Source: JAUIIK01 sp041390865 (GTDB taxonomy: Bacteria; Chloroflexota; Chloroflexia; Thermomicrobiales; CFX8). Taken from it: a stretch of 64,000 bases of DNA. The DNA is taken from contig JAWKPC010000004.1 in the NCBI GenBank assembly GCA_041390865.1, forward strand, positions 186,001-250,000. The letters are read 5' to 3'. Made by a program: the position numbers and the translations under genes. Below the pieces are notes generated by a model, which saw only the letters and a list, made by a program, of their open reading frames with translations, did not search any database and was not told the origin of the DNA. This document shows positions 34,544-43,646 of the stretch, one piece after another; the stretch's first letter is position 1, and every line of letters begins with the position of its first letter.

Positions 34544-35320
34544 TCAGGTGGCGAGGCGGCCGAGCGAGCTGTCCTGCTCGTCGAAGAACTGGAAACGACG
34601 CGCCAGGCCGTCGATAATCCGGTTCCACGCTTGGCGACCGCCTTCGGCCGTCGCCGGTGATGGATCGCCAAGCGCGCCGGTGCTGGTCATCTCGTCGAAC
34701 AGAAAGACTTCGCCGCCCCGCCGGTAGCGTTCCATGAGTTGATGTGTGACCGGCGCCTCCATCCAGCCAGTCCGAACGAGCTCTTCGCGTTCGGCCAGAC
34801 AGAGCGCCGTTTCCATGACTGCTGCATGGCCGCCATCCGCCCCGGGAAAGATCTCATCTGAGATCGGGCCCCACTCGTCGGAAACGCCGATGACCCGAAG
34901 GGTGACCTCGATGCCGGATCGGTGGGTCTCAGCCTTCAGATCCCAGAGTGCCCCGGGAACCGCCCAGTGGCCGCCGCAGCCGGTGACGACGACAATCCGG
35001 CGAAATCCGCTATCGATCACACTTCCAACGATCTGCTTGACAACCTGGATGTAGACCTCATTCGTTAGGCTTATCGTCCCGGCCATGCCGAAGTGTTCCG
35101 AAGCCGGACCAAACGGCAACGGCGGCAACACCAGGACTTCAACACCCAGATCCTCCGCCACACGGGCGGCATCGACCGTCGCACGCTCGACCTGATAGGT
35201 GTCGGTGTCGACCGGCAAGTGATGGGCATGCTGCTCGGTGCAGCCCAGCGGCACGACGACCAGCGCGTTCCGTCCGGCCGCCGCTTCGATCTCGTCCCGG
35301 GTCATCTCTCCCCAGCGCAT
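34544..35320 (-). CDS. Creatininase-family amidohydrolase
   Basis: A 258-residue protein. The first metal motif is PLGCTEQHAHHLPVDTD (E and H ligands), a Gly-rich TGCGGHW lies mid-protein, and GGHAAVMETA holds the last ligand. The family includes creatininase and MftE, which trims the mycofactocin precursor; most members are uncharacterised metal-dependent amide hydrolases. No mycofactocin gene is adjacent. ATG 35320 follows GGAGATTGCG. The next gene, an aminotransferase, is divergent. Confidence 0.85.
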   Translation of the reverse strand: MRWGEMTRDEIEAAAGRNALVVVPLGCTEQHAHHLPVDTDTYQVERATVDAARVAEDLGVEVLVLPPLPFGPASEHFGMAGTISLTNEVYIQVVKQIVGSVIDSGFRRIVVVTGCGGHWAVPGALWDLKAETHRSGIEVTLRVIGVSDEWGPISDEIFPGADGGHAAVMETALCLAEREELVRTGWMEAPVTHQLMERYRRGGEVFLFDEMTSTGALGDPSPATAEGGRQAWNRIIDGLARRFQFFDEQDSSLGRLAT

Positions 35321-35504
35321 CGCAATCTCCTTCGATAACCATCTCGATCTGAGTAGTTCTACTCGCAATGGCAGCCGGGGGACGGCGCCGTTTTGAGCAA
35401 TTCCGCCGATGGAGAACACCAGTCCACCCCCTAGACTGCAAGAAACCGAACACAGGGCCGTACTTCCAACGATGCAAGTGCGGTTGACGACAGGACAATT
35501 CAAG

Positions 35505-36710
35505 ATGCCGAATAGGAATGGACGGGGAGGGCCGGCTGGAGAAAGACCAATAGCCCGCCTTTTCGACTACCTCAACGACTCCACCTGGTCCCGGCGGCGG
35601 GGAGCACGCGACGTCATGGATTTCATGCTGGGGAACTCTCAGGAGATGCCGCTGCCGGACGTGACGTCAGCGTTGAAATACTGGAGCGACCCGCTGACGA
35701 AGGACTGGTACGGCTACCGGGCCAGCGAAGCGAACGCCCGGGAGATCTCTGCCAACTCGCTCCGCCAGCGCACGGGGGTGCCATTCGAGCCGGAAGATAT
35801 CGCGATGACGAACGGCGCGTTCGGCGCGCTGGCCGTCGGATTGAGGCTTGTAACGGATCCGGGAGACGAAGTGATCGTCCCCCGGCCGGCCTGGAGCTTT
35901 TACGAACCGCTGCTGCGAGATGCCGGGGTCGTATCGATTCACGTGAATGTTTGCCCGGAGACGTTCGACCTCGACGTAGCAGGGATCTCGCGGGCGGTCA
36001 CGCCCCGGACCCGGGCGGTCGTCATCAACTCGCCGCACTCGCCGACCGGCAGGATCTATACACGAGAATCTCTCCAGCAGCTTGCAGAGATCCTCGAAGA
36101 AGCATCACGCCGCAACGGCCGGCGCATCTTTCTCATATCGGACGAAGTATTCGCCCGGATCGTGTTCGATGGCCTGCGGGCGATCAGCCCGGCCGAGATC
36201 TACGACCACACGCTCGTCGTCTACTCCTGGAGCAAGCAACTCCTCGCTCCCGGCCACCGGATCGGCTATCTGGCGATCCATCCACGGATGCCGGAGCGGC
36301 AGGAACTTCGCGAAGATCTCTTCATGACCCAGATCGCCGGCGGATACGTCTTCCCGAGCGCCGTCCTCCAGCATTCACTCGGTGATCTCGAAGCGGTAAC
36401 GATCGACCTGGAGCATCTCCAGCGCAAGCGCGACCGGATGGTCGAAGTGCTGACCAGCGCAGGATATGATGTGCAGCCACCGGACGGCACGTTCTATCTC
36501 CTGGTCCGCGCGCCGATTGCGAATGACCGCCGATTCGCGGACATGCTCGCCGCGCGCGATGTCTTCGTGTTGCCGGGAGACCTGTTCGAATACCCCGGCT
36601 ATTTCCGAGTCTCGCTGACTGCCAGTGACGACATGATCGAGCGCAGCCTGTCCCACTTCGAAGCGGTCTACCGGCAATGCCTCCTCGCGGAGAAAGTGGC
36701 TAGCGTATAG
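35505..36710 (+). CDS. PLP-dependent aminotransferase, class I/II
   Basis: About 401 residues of fold-type I. TNGAFGAL is the phosphate-binding turn, NSPHSPTGRIY and ISDEVFARIVF hold PLP-contacting residues, and the Schiff-base lysine is in YSWSKQLLAPGHRIGYLA. RVSLTA near the end contains the carboxylate-binding arginine. The opening RLFDYLNDSTWSRR matches the usual start of this subgroup, so I prefer ATG 35505. ATGs at 35409 and 35472 are alternatives. TTGACG at 35483 could be a -35 box, which would argue for an even later start. Substrate unknown. Confidence 0.85.
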   Translation: MPNRNGRGGPAGERPIARLFDYLNDSTWSRRRGARDVMDFMLGNSQEMPLPDVTSALKYWSDPLTKDWYGYRASEANAREISANSLRQRTGVPFEPEDIAMTNGAFGALAVGLRLVTDPGDEVIVPRPAWSFYEPLLRDAGVVSIHVNVCPETFDLDVAGISRAVTPRTRAVVINSPHSPTGRIYTRESLQQLAEILEEASRRNGRRIFLISDEVFARIVFDGLRAISPAEIYDHTLVVYSWSKQLLAPGHRIGYLAIHPRMPERQELREDLFMTQIAGGYVFPSAVLQHSLGDLEAVTIDLEHLQRKRDRMVEVLTSAGYDVQPPDGTFYLLVRAPIANDRRFADMLAARDVFVLPGDLFEYPGYFRVSLTASDDMIERSLSHFEAVYRQCLLAEKVASV

Positions 36711-36789
36711 CCGGCAGCGACACGGGAAAAAGCCCGCGATTAACTGCCGCCGCGGCCTCCCGGCAGGTTCATGGTTTCCGAGATCCAGC

Positions 36790-38511
36790 CTAATACCGCC
36801 AGGCGTAGTAGTGCTGACCGATGTTCCCCATCTCGACCTGCCACTCGGGCGCGTTGTCCGGCGTGTAGGTCAGGCAGCGCCGCTCGAAACACTGCATCAA
36901 CACCAACCGGTCCGTCCCGCCGACCAGCACGTTCGCCCAGTACGGCTCGGTGATTGGCCGTCCCGTCGCGAAGAAGGCATTCTCGAACAGTGGTGCGGTA
37001 ACGAACTGGCCGTTCTGATAGACCGTTCCCGACGAATTCATGAACGTCCAGAATGGTCCGGCGATGCTGTGGTTGGTCACATCATCGACAAACCCGACCG
37101 TAATCCCCTCATTCGCCAGGGCGGGATCGTTCGTAACCTGGCCCGCCCGATTCACTCGCTGCGTTACCGCAGCGCCAACCGGCTGGGAAACAGCACCCAG
37201 GAGTGGGGTGAAGGTCGCGTAGGTCGGTCCGTTCGGGTCATTGGCATCACCCGCGACATTGACATTTGCCGGGGCACGATCGTCGAACCGATTGTTGCCA
37301 AGTTGCATCCGTCCAGTAATCAACTCGGTTGCCAGCAGGCCATTGGTGACGTACCAGATGCTGTTGGGATCGACTGTCGGATCGGTAATTTCCATCCGGG
37401 ATTTGTCGTAGTACTGAACCTGGCGCATCCCGTTCGGAGCTTCATCGTAGGCTTCCATGATGACCTGCGAGTTAGGCTGCGGCCCCCACATCCAGGTCCG
37501 AGTTGCCTGACCGTCGGTTACCGGCTTGTCCGTTCGCTCCCATGTTTTCTGGAATGCCTGGACATCACCCGCCGGCGGTGGTCCCTCGTTGCCCGCGACA
37601 TTGAACGCGCATCCCAGCTGCCGGCAAACAGCCGTGTAATCATCGATGATCGACTGGGTTATTCGCAGACTCCCATTGATCGTCGCGGTGTCAAAGGATT
37701 CGATGGCGACAATCAACTGGTCAGCGCCGCGCCAGACGGCTGAACCACTTTGCCCCTGAAACGAATCGATTTCATGCTCCAAGACGGTATCCGTCACGCG
37801 AGTGAACGCCGGCTCATTACCGGTCCACATCGTTCCTTCCGGCTTATCTCCGGGATACCCGGCGGTCGTTGGATTGAAATCTGGCGCGCCGAGGGCAGTG
37901 TCATCCAGTGCGGCAATCGTCATCGTACCGACGGTGCTGCCCAGCGCGTCGTCCGCCAGAACGATCAATGCATAGTCCCACTGGCCGCCTGCGTTGATAT
38001 CGCCGGCAGCGTCTATCCATCCCTGTGGAACCCAGAGACTGTCGGCATTGACGGTCCCGAACGGAGCCAGATCAACGTTCTGACCCGGGGTTACCATCAC
38101 CAGCCCGGGAAAGCCATTGAATTCCGGTAGCCAGACGCAATGCGCGGCGGTCAGAATCACCCGCAAGCCAATGAACGTACCCGTGCAGCCGAAACCTTCG
38201 CCCGTATCGGGATCACCTGCGAATATACTCACAATCTTCTTGTAAGGATCTCGGGTCGTGTCGGTGATCTGAACACGGGAATCATCTCCAATGACTACCT
38301 GTGGATCGCGACCACTATCGCGATCGAGATAGGTCAATCGACCCGGCAACTCTCCAGGTGGTATCGCCGCTATTTCGTGGATGATGCCCCGATCACCAGC
38401 GGCGTCGTTTGACTGCCCCGGGGCGGCCACGGCCGGCAAACTGCTCAGGAGAAGCAACCAGCTAAGGATTACGGGAACAAGCAAACCGTTCGGGCGTGAA
38501 TTCGCCCTCAT
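36790..38511 (-). CDS. Secreted trypsin-like serine protease with Chloroflexi-type C-terminal module
   Basis: A 573-residue exported protein. The signal peptide is VPVILSWLLLLSSLPAVAA. The S1 protease domain (about 75-310) has a V8/glutamyl-endopeptidase look: GTFIGLRVILTAAHCVWLPE with the catalytic His, WDYALIVL with Asp, and DSFQGQSGSAVW with Ser. The last ~260 residues are the WMWGPQ...FERRCLTYTPDN...HYYAWRY module found at the start of the NHL protein at 20328. ATG 38511 is the conserved start before the signal peptide. A second, broken copy lies at 39215. Probably a surface or secreted endopeptidase. Confidence 0.88.
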   Translation of the reverse strand: MRANSRPNGLLVPVILSWLLLLSSLPAVAAPGQSNDAAGDRGIIHEIAAIPPGELPGRLTYLDRDSGRDPQVVIGDDSRVQITDTTRDPYKKIVSIFAGDPDTGEGFGCTGTFIGLRVILTAAHCVWLPEFNGFPGLVMVTPGQNVDLAPFGTVNADSLWVPQGWIDAAGDINAGGQWDYALIVLADDALGSTVGTMTIAALDDTALGAPDFNPTTAGYPGDKPEGTMWTGNEPAFTRVTDTVLEHEIDSFQGQSGSAVWRGADQLIVAIESFDTATINGSLRITQSIIDDYTAVCRQLGCAFNVAGNEGPPPAGDVQAFQKTWERTDKPVTDGQATRTWMWGPQPNSQVIMEAYDEAPNGMRQVQYYDKSRMEITDPTVDPNSIWYVTNGLLATELITGRMQLGNNRFDDRAPANVNVAGDANDPNGPTYATFTPLLGAVSQPVGAAVTQRVNRAGQVTNDPALANEGITVGFVDDVTNHSIAGPFWTFMNSSGTVYQNGQFVTAPLFENAFFATGRPITEPYWANVLVGGTDRLVLMQCFERRCLTYTPDNAPEWQVEMGNIGQHYYAWRY

Positions 38512-38677
38512 AGACCCCACCCTTCTTTCCCAATGGAACACCTCTGTGACACAACCAGCACCATCGCAGCGGCTTCCTCCGCGTGAAGCCGCAACGGGAA
38601 CACGAGTAACGTCCGAGCGGCCCTTCTTCCGACCGGAGTTGTCTCTTCTGTCGCTGGCAGTACGACGATAACGCCAC
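38462..38677 (-). CDS. Possible small zinc-ribbon protein overlapping the protease start
   Basis: A GTG-started 71-residue frame contains YSCSRCGFTRRKPLRWCWLC, two CxxC pairs ten residues apart, as in small zinc ribbons. It overlaps the protease start by 50 bases in another frame. In the duplicate copy the frame is broken by small indels, but so is everything else there. It is a minor candidate; it may be chance. Confidence 0.25.
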   Translation of the reverse strand: MALSSYCQRQKRQLRSEEGPLGRYSCSRCGFTRRKPLRWCWLCHRGVPLGKKGGVYEGEFTPERFACSRNP

Positions 38678-38925
38678 CTTAGCATCGATCTACTCGGGAT
38701 AAACCGGTTCACGGCGCAAAATCGCTGTTTCGCGCTGAAATCGAGCCAACTCTTCAGTTCAAATGTTCCAGCATGGGTAATCCCCACCAGTGTTGTGGGT
38801 AGTCTGAACGGCAGATAACGGGCAATTCCGCTGATTCCCGCTTGGCCTGTGTTGCCTATAGTGCGTTCATAAGCAAAGAACGCCCGCGCAACGGAGCGAG
38901 GGCACACGCCGAAGGAGGCACCACG
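38512..38925. other. 414-base divergent intergenic region, unit 1
   Basis: It separates the leftward protease from the rightward 44-residue gene and is conserved in unit 2. TATAGT at 38857 is the best -10 for the small gene. Aside from the possible zinc-ribbon frame at its left side I see no gene. Confidence 0.45.
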
Positions 38926-39060
38926 ATGGCAAAGACGACACAGGACAACCGGGTCTGGCTCAGCGATATTCATACCCTCTGGCAGGGATGGATCCCGAAG
39001 CACCCGCAGCACAAGCGCTTCGCACCTCTGCCCCGGACGGTGACCAACCGGCGAGGCTAA
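38926..39060 (+). CDS. Conserved 44-residue basic protein, copy 1
   Basis: A complete small gene: ATG 38926 behind an excellent ribosome site (GAAGGAGGCACCACG). It encodes MAKTTQDNRVWLSDIHTLWQ and a basic tail ending TVTNRRG, followed by TAA and a 32-base perfect palindrome. The duplicate at 41507 keeps the frame with only three residue changes, although surrounding sequence has many indels. That argues that it is translated. It has no signal peptide, three tryptophans and many basic residues. Family unknown; a nucleic-acid or protein-binding role is a guess. Confidence 0.72.
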   Translation: MAKTTQDNRVWLSDIHTLWQGWIPKHPQHKRFAPLPRTVTNRRG

Positions 39061-39087
39061 GCAGCCGGCCCGACATGCAGCACAACT

Positions 39088-39119
39088 CCGGGGCTCCGCG
39101 AATATTCGCGGAGCCCCGG
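39088..39119 (+). terminator. Perfect 32-base palindromic terminator, unit 1
   Basis: Two 16-base arms meet at GAATATTC; the arms read CCGGGGCTCCGCGAAT outward-in. It lies 27 bases after the small gene's TAA. No U-run is seen. It is kept in unit 2. Confidence 0.7.
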
Positions 39120-39214
39120 TCATGAGCAAGCTCCTCATCGCCGGTTCGAGCTACTCAGGACGCGCTATCCTCCGCAGCCACCAGCTCCCGGGCTATTTAC
39201 TTCGTTGACGGAGT

Positions 39215-41094
39215 TCAGCGAATGTCAACAGCTGATAGGAATTCTGACTCCGCCGCGTCCAGGCACGTATCCATCGGTGTCCCGGCCGGCGGTATCGGCG
39301 GCTGGGGACCACCCGGCGGATTCGCCGGAGGCTGTTCTACCGGAGGTTGCCGCCCGGGCGGGTTTCCGCCATCAGCCTGATTGCGCCACGCAAAGTAGTG
39401 CTGGCCGATGTTGCCCATCTCGACTCCGCCACTCCGGCGCGTTGTCCGGGGGTATAGTCAGCAGCGCCGCTCGAACACTGCATCAATACCAACCGGTCCG
39501 TCCCGCCGACCAGCACGTTCGCCCAGTACGGCTCGGTGATTGGCCGTCCCGTCGCGAAGAAGGCATTCTCGAACAGTGGTGCGGTAACGAACTGGCCGTT
39601 CTGATAGATCGTTCCCGACGAATCTACAACGTCCAGAATGGTCCGGCGATGCTGTGGTTGGTCACATCATCGACAAACCCGACTGCAATCCCTCATTCGC
39701 CAGGGCGGGATCGTTCGTAACCTGGCCTGCCCGATTCTACTTCCGCTACTGCGTGTTACCGCAGCGCCAACCGGCTGGGAAACAGCACCCAGGAGTAAGT
39801 GAAGGTCGCGTAGGTCGGTCCGTTCGGGTCATTGGCATCACCCGCGACATTGACATTTGCTGGCACGATCGTCGAACCGATTGTTGCCAAGTTGCATCCG
39901 TCCAGTAATCAATCTCGGTTGCCAGCAGGCCATTGGTGACGTACCAGATGCTGTTGGGATCGACTGTCGGATCGGTAATTTCCATCCGGGATTTGTCGTA
40001 GTACTGAACCTGGCGCATCCCGTTCGAGCTTCATCGTATTTCCATGATGACCTGCGAGTTAGGCTGCGGCCCCCACATCCAGGTCCGGTTGCCTGACCGT
40101 TTGGCTACCGGCTTGTCCGTTCGCCCTATGTTTTCTGGAATGCCTGGACATCACCTGCCGGCGGTAGTCCCTCGTTGCCCGCGACATTGAACGCGCATCC
40201 CAGCTGCCGGCAAACAGCCGTGTAATCATCGATGATCGACTGGGTTATTCGCAGACTCCCATTGATCGTCGCGGTGTCAAAGGATTCGATGGCGACAATC
40301 AACTGGTCAGCGCCGCGCCAGACGGCTGAACCACTTTGCCCCTGAAACGAATCGATCGGCGCGCTCCAAGACAGCATCCGTCACGCGAGGAACGCCGGCC
40401 ATTACCGGTCCACATCGTTCCTTCCGGCTTATCTCCGGGATACCCGGCGGTCGTTGGATTGAAATCTGGCGCGCCGAGGGCAGTGTCATCCAGTGCGGTA
40501 ATCGTCATCGTACCGACGGTGCTGCCCAGCGCGTCGTCCGCCAGAACGATCAATGCATAGTCCCACGGGCCGCCTGCGTTGATATCGCCGGCAGCGTCTA
40601 TCCATCCCCGTGGAACCCAGAGACTGTCGGCATTGACGGTCCCGAACGGAGCCAGATCAACGTTCTGACCCGGGGTTACCATCACCAGCCCGGGGAAAGC
40701 CATTGAATTCGGTAGCCAGACGTGCAATGCGCGGCGGTCAGAATCACCCGCAAGCCAATGAACGTACCCGTGCAGCTGAAACCTTCGCCCGTATCGGATC
40801 ACCTGCGAATATACTCACAATCTTCTTGTAAGGATCCCGGGTCGTGCCGGTGATCTGAACACGGGAATCATCTCCACGACTACCTGTGGATCGCGACCAC
40901 TATCGCGATCGAGATAGGTCAATCGACCCGGCAACTCTCCAGGTGGTATCGCCGCTATTTCGTGGATGATGCCCCTGATCACCAGCGGCGTCGTTTGACT
41001 GCCCGGGCAGCCACGGCCGGCAAACTGCTCAGGAGAAGCAACCAGCTAAGGATTACGGGAACAAGCAAACCGTTTGGGGTGAATTCGCCCTCAT
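39215..41094 (-). pseudogene. Second copy of the secreted protease, frameshifted, with Pro-rich tail
   Basis: About 90 % or more identical by eye to the protease at 36790 over its whole length, but broken by a dozen or more small indels. Recognisable parts are the signal start (41094), SLWVPRGWIDAAGDINAGGP, IDSFQGQSGSAVWRGADQLI with the catalytic Ser, and QVQYYDKSRMEITDPTVDPN. Unlike copy 1, which ends HYYAWRY, this one continues HYFAWRNQADGG into a ~45-residue proline-rich tail (PPVEQPPANPPGGPQPP) with one cysteine. So it was a distinct paralogue before damage. Mixed base substitutions and indels point to real duplication plus decay or uncorrected indels. Confidence 0.8.
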
Positions 41095-41506
41095 AGACCC
41101 CACCCTTCTTTCCCAATGGAACACCTCTGTGACACAACCAGCACCATCGCAGCGGCTTCCCTCCGCGTGAAGCCGCAACGGAACACGAGTAACGTCCGAG
41201 CGGCCCTTCTTCCGACCGGAGTTGTCTCTTCTGTCGCTGGCAGTACCGACGACAACGCCACCTTAGCATCGATCTACTCGGATAAACCGGTTCACGGCGC
41301 AAAACCGCTGTCGCGCTGAACGGAGCCAACTCTCTTCAGTTCAAATGTTCCAGCATGGGTAATCCCCACCAGTGTTGTGGGTAGTCTGAACGGCAGATAA
41401 CGGCAATTCCGCTGATTCCCGCTTGGCCTGTGTTGCCTATAGTGCGTTCATGTTAAAGAACCGCCCGCGCAACGGGAGCGAGGCACACGCCGAAGGAGGC
41501 ACCACG
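41095..41506. other. 412-base intergenic region, unit 2
   Basis: Copy of the region at 38512-38925 with scattered indels. The -10-like TATAGT and the ribosome site of the small gene are kept. No additional gene seen. Confidence 0.45.
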
Positions 41507-41641
41507 ATGGCAAAGACGACACAGGACAACCGGGTCTGGCTCGCTGATATTCACACCCTCTGGCAGGGATGGATCCTGAAGCACCCGCAGCACAAGCGCT
41601 TCGCCCTGCTGCCCCGGACGGTGACCAACCGGCGAGGCTAA
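41507..41641 (+). CDS. Conserved 44-residue basic protein, copy 2
   Basis: Same length and frame as the gene at 38926, with the same GAAGGAGGCACCACG ribosome site. Three residues differ: Ser to Ala at 13, Pro to Leu at 24, and Pro to Leu in the FAPL/FALL segment. The Ser/Ala change needs at least two base changes, so the copies have truly diverged while keeping the frame. A GC palindrome follows at 41668. Confidence 0.72.
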   Translation: MAKTTQDNRVWLADIHTLWQGWILKHPQHKRFALLPRTVTNRRG

Positions 41642-41667
41642 GCAGCCGGCCCGACATGTAGCATACT

Positions 41668-41695
41668 GGGGCTCCGCGAATATTCGCGGAGCTCC
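41668..41695 (+). terminator. Palindromic terminator, unit 2
   Basis: GCTCCGCGAAT and ATTCGCGGAGC (41671-41692) pair perfectly; the outer pairs have one change (G/T) relative to unit 1. Confidence 0.65.
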
Positions 41696-41848
41696 GGTCA
41701 TGAGCAAGCTCCTCATCGCCGGTTCGAGCTGATCAGGACGCGCTATCCTCCGCAGCCACCAGCTCCGGGCTATTTGCTTCGTTGACGGAGTTCAGCGAAT
41801 GTCAACAGAAAACGACCCTGCCATGCGAAACCGCATGAAGCCGCCCGC

Positions 41849-43254
41849 TTAGAAGGCGACGACGTGGTAGATTGCGCCGGACTCCAGGCTTGCGACGTAG
41901 ATCTGCCCTGCTCGTCCTCACCGAACGATGAAAAGAGCGCGCCGTTGCGCTGGAAGAAGAGCTGCGTTTCGATCCCGTCGTCTCCCCGACGTAACCCCCA
42001 GAATCTCCCGCTGCAGTAGTCAGCGTAGACGTAGGTGCCGGTCAGGGCGGGGCTCAACTCGCCGCGATAGACGTAGCCGCCGGTCACGGCGCAATTGCCC
42101 CCGGCGTGGTCGTACTCGGCAATCGGCCGTACCAGCCCCTCGACGGTGCAGGAATCACTTTCATAGCAGTGAGAACCCTCGATGATCGGCCAACCATAGT
42201 TCTCGCCTCCGGTGGAACCCGCGGGCTGGAAGCTGATCTCTTCCCATTGTCCCTGCCCGACATCCGCGATGTAGAGGTCGCCCGTCTGCCGGTCGAACGA
42301 GTATCGCCAGGGGTTGCGCAGCCCGATAGCCCAGAGCTCGTTCCGGGCGTCCGGGTCGTCGATAAACGGGTTGTCAGCCGGGACGCCATACGGATCGGCG
42401 CCGTCGATGTCGATTCTCAGCATCGCGCCGAGCAGCGTTCCGGAGTTCTGGGCATTGTTGAATGCATCCCCGGCCGCGCCGCCGTCTCCCAGCCCGATCC
42501 AGAGATAGCCGTCGGGCCCGAACGCCAGATGACCGCCGTTGTGGTTGCTGGCCGGCTGCTCGACGAACAGGATCATCTTCTCCGACGCCGGATCGGCAAC
42601 ATTCGGGTCGTTGGTCAGGCCAAACTCCGAGATGACGGTGTTACCGTCGTTGTTCGTGTAGTTGACGAAGAAGCGGCCATTGTTCGGGAACTCGGGATGA
42701 AAGGCTAGCCCGAGCAACCCCCGTTCAGTGCCGTCCGTACCGACCTGACCGGTGATATCGAGGAACGGTCTATCGAGCAGTTCTCCATCCAGAACAACCC
42801 GGATCCGGCCCGGCTGCTCGAGGATAAAGAGGCGTCCGGAATCGTCGCCCGCGTTGGCAATACCGTCCGGCTGATCGAGCCCGTCGACGACGAGCTCAAG
42901 GCCGACCGTCAACTGGTCGAGCGGCACCGGTTCCGATGGAACGGTCGCCGTCGCGGTGGCGGGCGGGGGCGGCAGCGGCGTCACGGTGACGGTGGGAACG
43001 TCTGGCGACGGCGGCGGCGAGGTTTCGGTCGCGTCACTTGACTGCTGCGGAGTCTCCGACGGGGTGGCGGTCAGATCCTGGGCAGCCGTTGGCGTCGGGG
43101 CTTCACTTTTGGACGTCGCGCTCGGCGATCGCGTCCCGACGATCGGCGCCGTCGGGACAGGAGTCGGCGTCGCCGGTTCATCGTCATCTCCGACAACGCA
43201 AGCGACGATCATGATCGAGATGAGCCCGGCCATCAACAACGTGCGAACTACCAT
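41849..43254 (-). CDS. Glucose/sorbosone dehydrogenase-type lipoprotein (one frameshift near end)
   Basis: About 465 residues. The signal SIMIVAC is a lipobox, followed by a 100-residue Thr/Pro/Ser linker. The PQQ-dependent sugar dehydrogenase propeller has GIANAGDDSGRLFILEQPGR, RGLLGLAFHPEFPNNGRFFV, NHNGGHLAFGPDGYLWIGLG, NPWRYSFDRQTGDLYIADVG and NYGWPIIEG. NHNGG holds the residue positions used as base and PQQ contact in soluble glucose dehydrogenase. The written frame runs past the natural end: a one-base indel near 41915 restores IYVASLESGAIYHVVAF and the stop at 41849. ATG 43254 has only a weak ribosome site. Extracellular aldose oxidation is likely but not proven. Confidence 0.83.
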
Positions 43255-43379
43255 GCCGTACTTTTTATCCCATCGCTGTACATCGCCCCGCCCTGACGGC
43301 AGCGCCTGTTTAGGATACGTCAGGAACCCGGGAATGGTTGGACGTGATAGCCTCTTGTGCGTCAGGGAAAGGGACAGGC

Positions 43380-43610
43380 ATGGCATACGATCACGGGCTG
43401 CGAGTTGAAGTCGAAGAGGGGCGCTGCATCGGCGTCGCCAGTTGCGAGGTATGCGCGCCGACCGTCTTCAGGTTGAATCACTTCAGAATCGCCGAGGTGC
43501 TCGATCCATCATCCGCCAGCCGGGAGAAGATCCTCGAAGCAGCCATGGATTGCCCGGTCGACGCGATCATCGTCGAAACCGAGGACGGCAGGCAGATCTG
43601 GCCCCGATAG
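43380..43610 (+). CDS. Small ferredoxin with unusual cysteine spacing
   Basis: A 76-residue ferredoxin. The cluster motif is CIGVASCEVCAP with a distal cysteine in AAMDCPVDAII. Typical one-cluster [4Fe-4S] forms read CxxCxxC; here the second position is Val and the spacing is C-x5-C-x2-C...CP. This resembles the [3Fe-4S] ferredoxins that serve actinobacterial P450s. It could supply electrons to the P450 at 14422, though that gene is far away. ATG 43380 follows GGGAAAGGGACA. Divergent from the sugar dehydrogenase. Confidence 0.83.
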   Translation: MAYDHGLRVEVEEGRCIGVASCEVCAPTVFRLNHFRIAEVLDPSSASREKILEAAMDCPVDAIIVETEDGRQIWPR

Positions 43611-43646
43611 CCCCGGACCGCGTGAATCCCCTAACCAATGCCAGAC

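Larger units (their letters stand above)
36807..39231. repeat. Tandem duplication unit 1 (about 2.42 kb)
   Basis: The unit runs from the end of the protease module (AGTAGTGCTG) to GAATGTCAACAG at 39231 and is repeated at 39394-41808. It contains the protease gene, the divergent intergenic region, the 44-residue gene and its terminator. The right edge carries GTTGAC (39204-39209) and GTCAAC (39224-39229) as an inverted repeat. This copy is largely intact. Confidence 0.85.
39394..41808. repeat. Tandem duplication unit 2 (about 2.41 kb)
   Basis: Second copy of the unit at 36807-39231 in the same orientation. Its right edge again carries GTTGAC (41781-41786) and GTCAAC (41801-41806). The 163 bases between units code for the Pro-rich protease tail. 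This copy has many indels in the protease part but an intact small gene. Confidence 0.85.

Noticed and set aside
38512..39138. Extension of the secreted protease upstream to 39138
   Set aside because: It would place a long basic segment before a perfect signal peptide and run across the 44-residue gene and its terminator.
39120..39200. CCGGTTCGAGCTACTC, tRNA-like, in both duplication units
   Set aside because: No cloverleaf can be drawn with the flanking bases.
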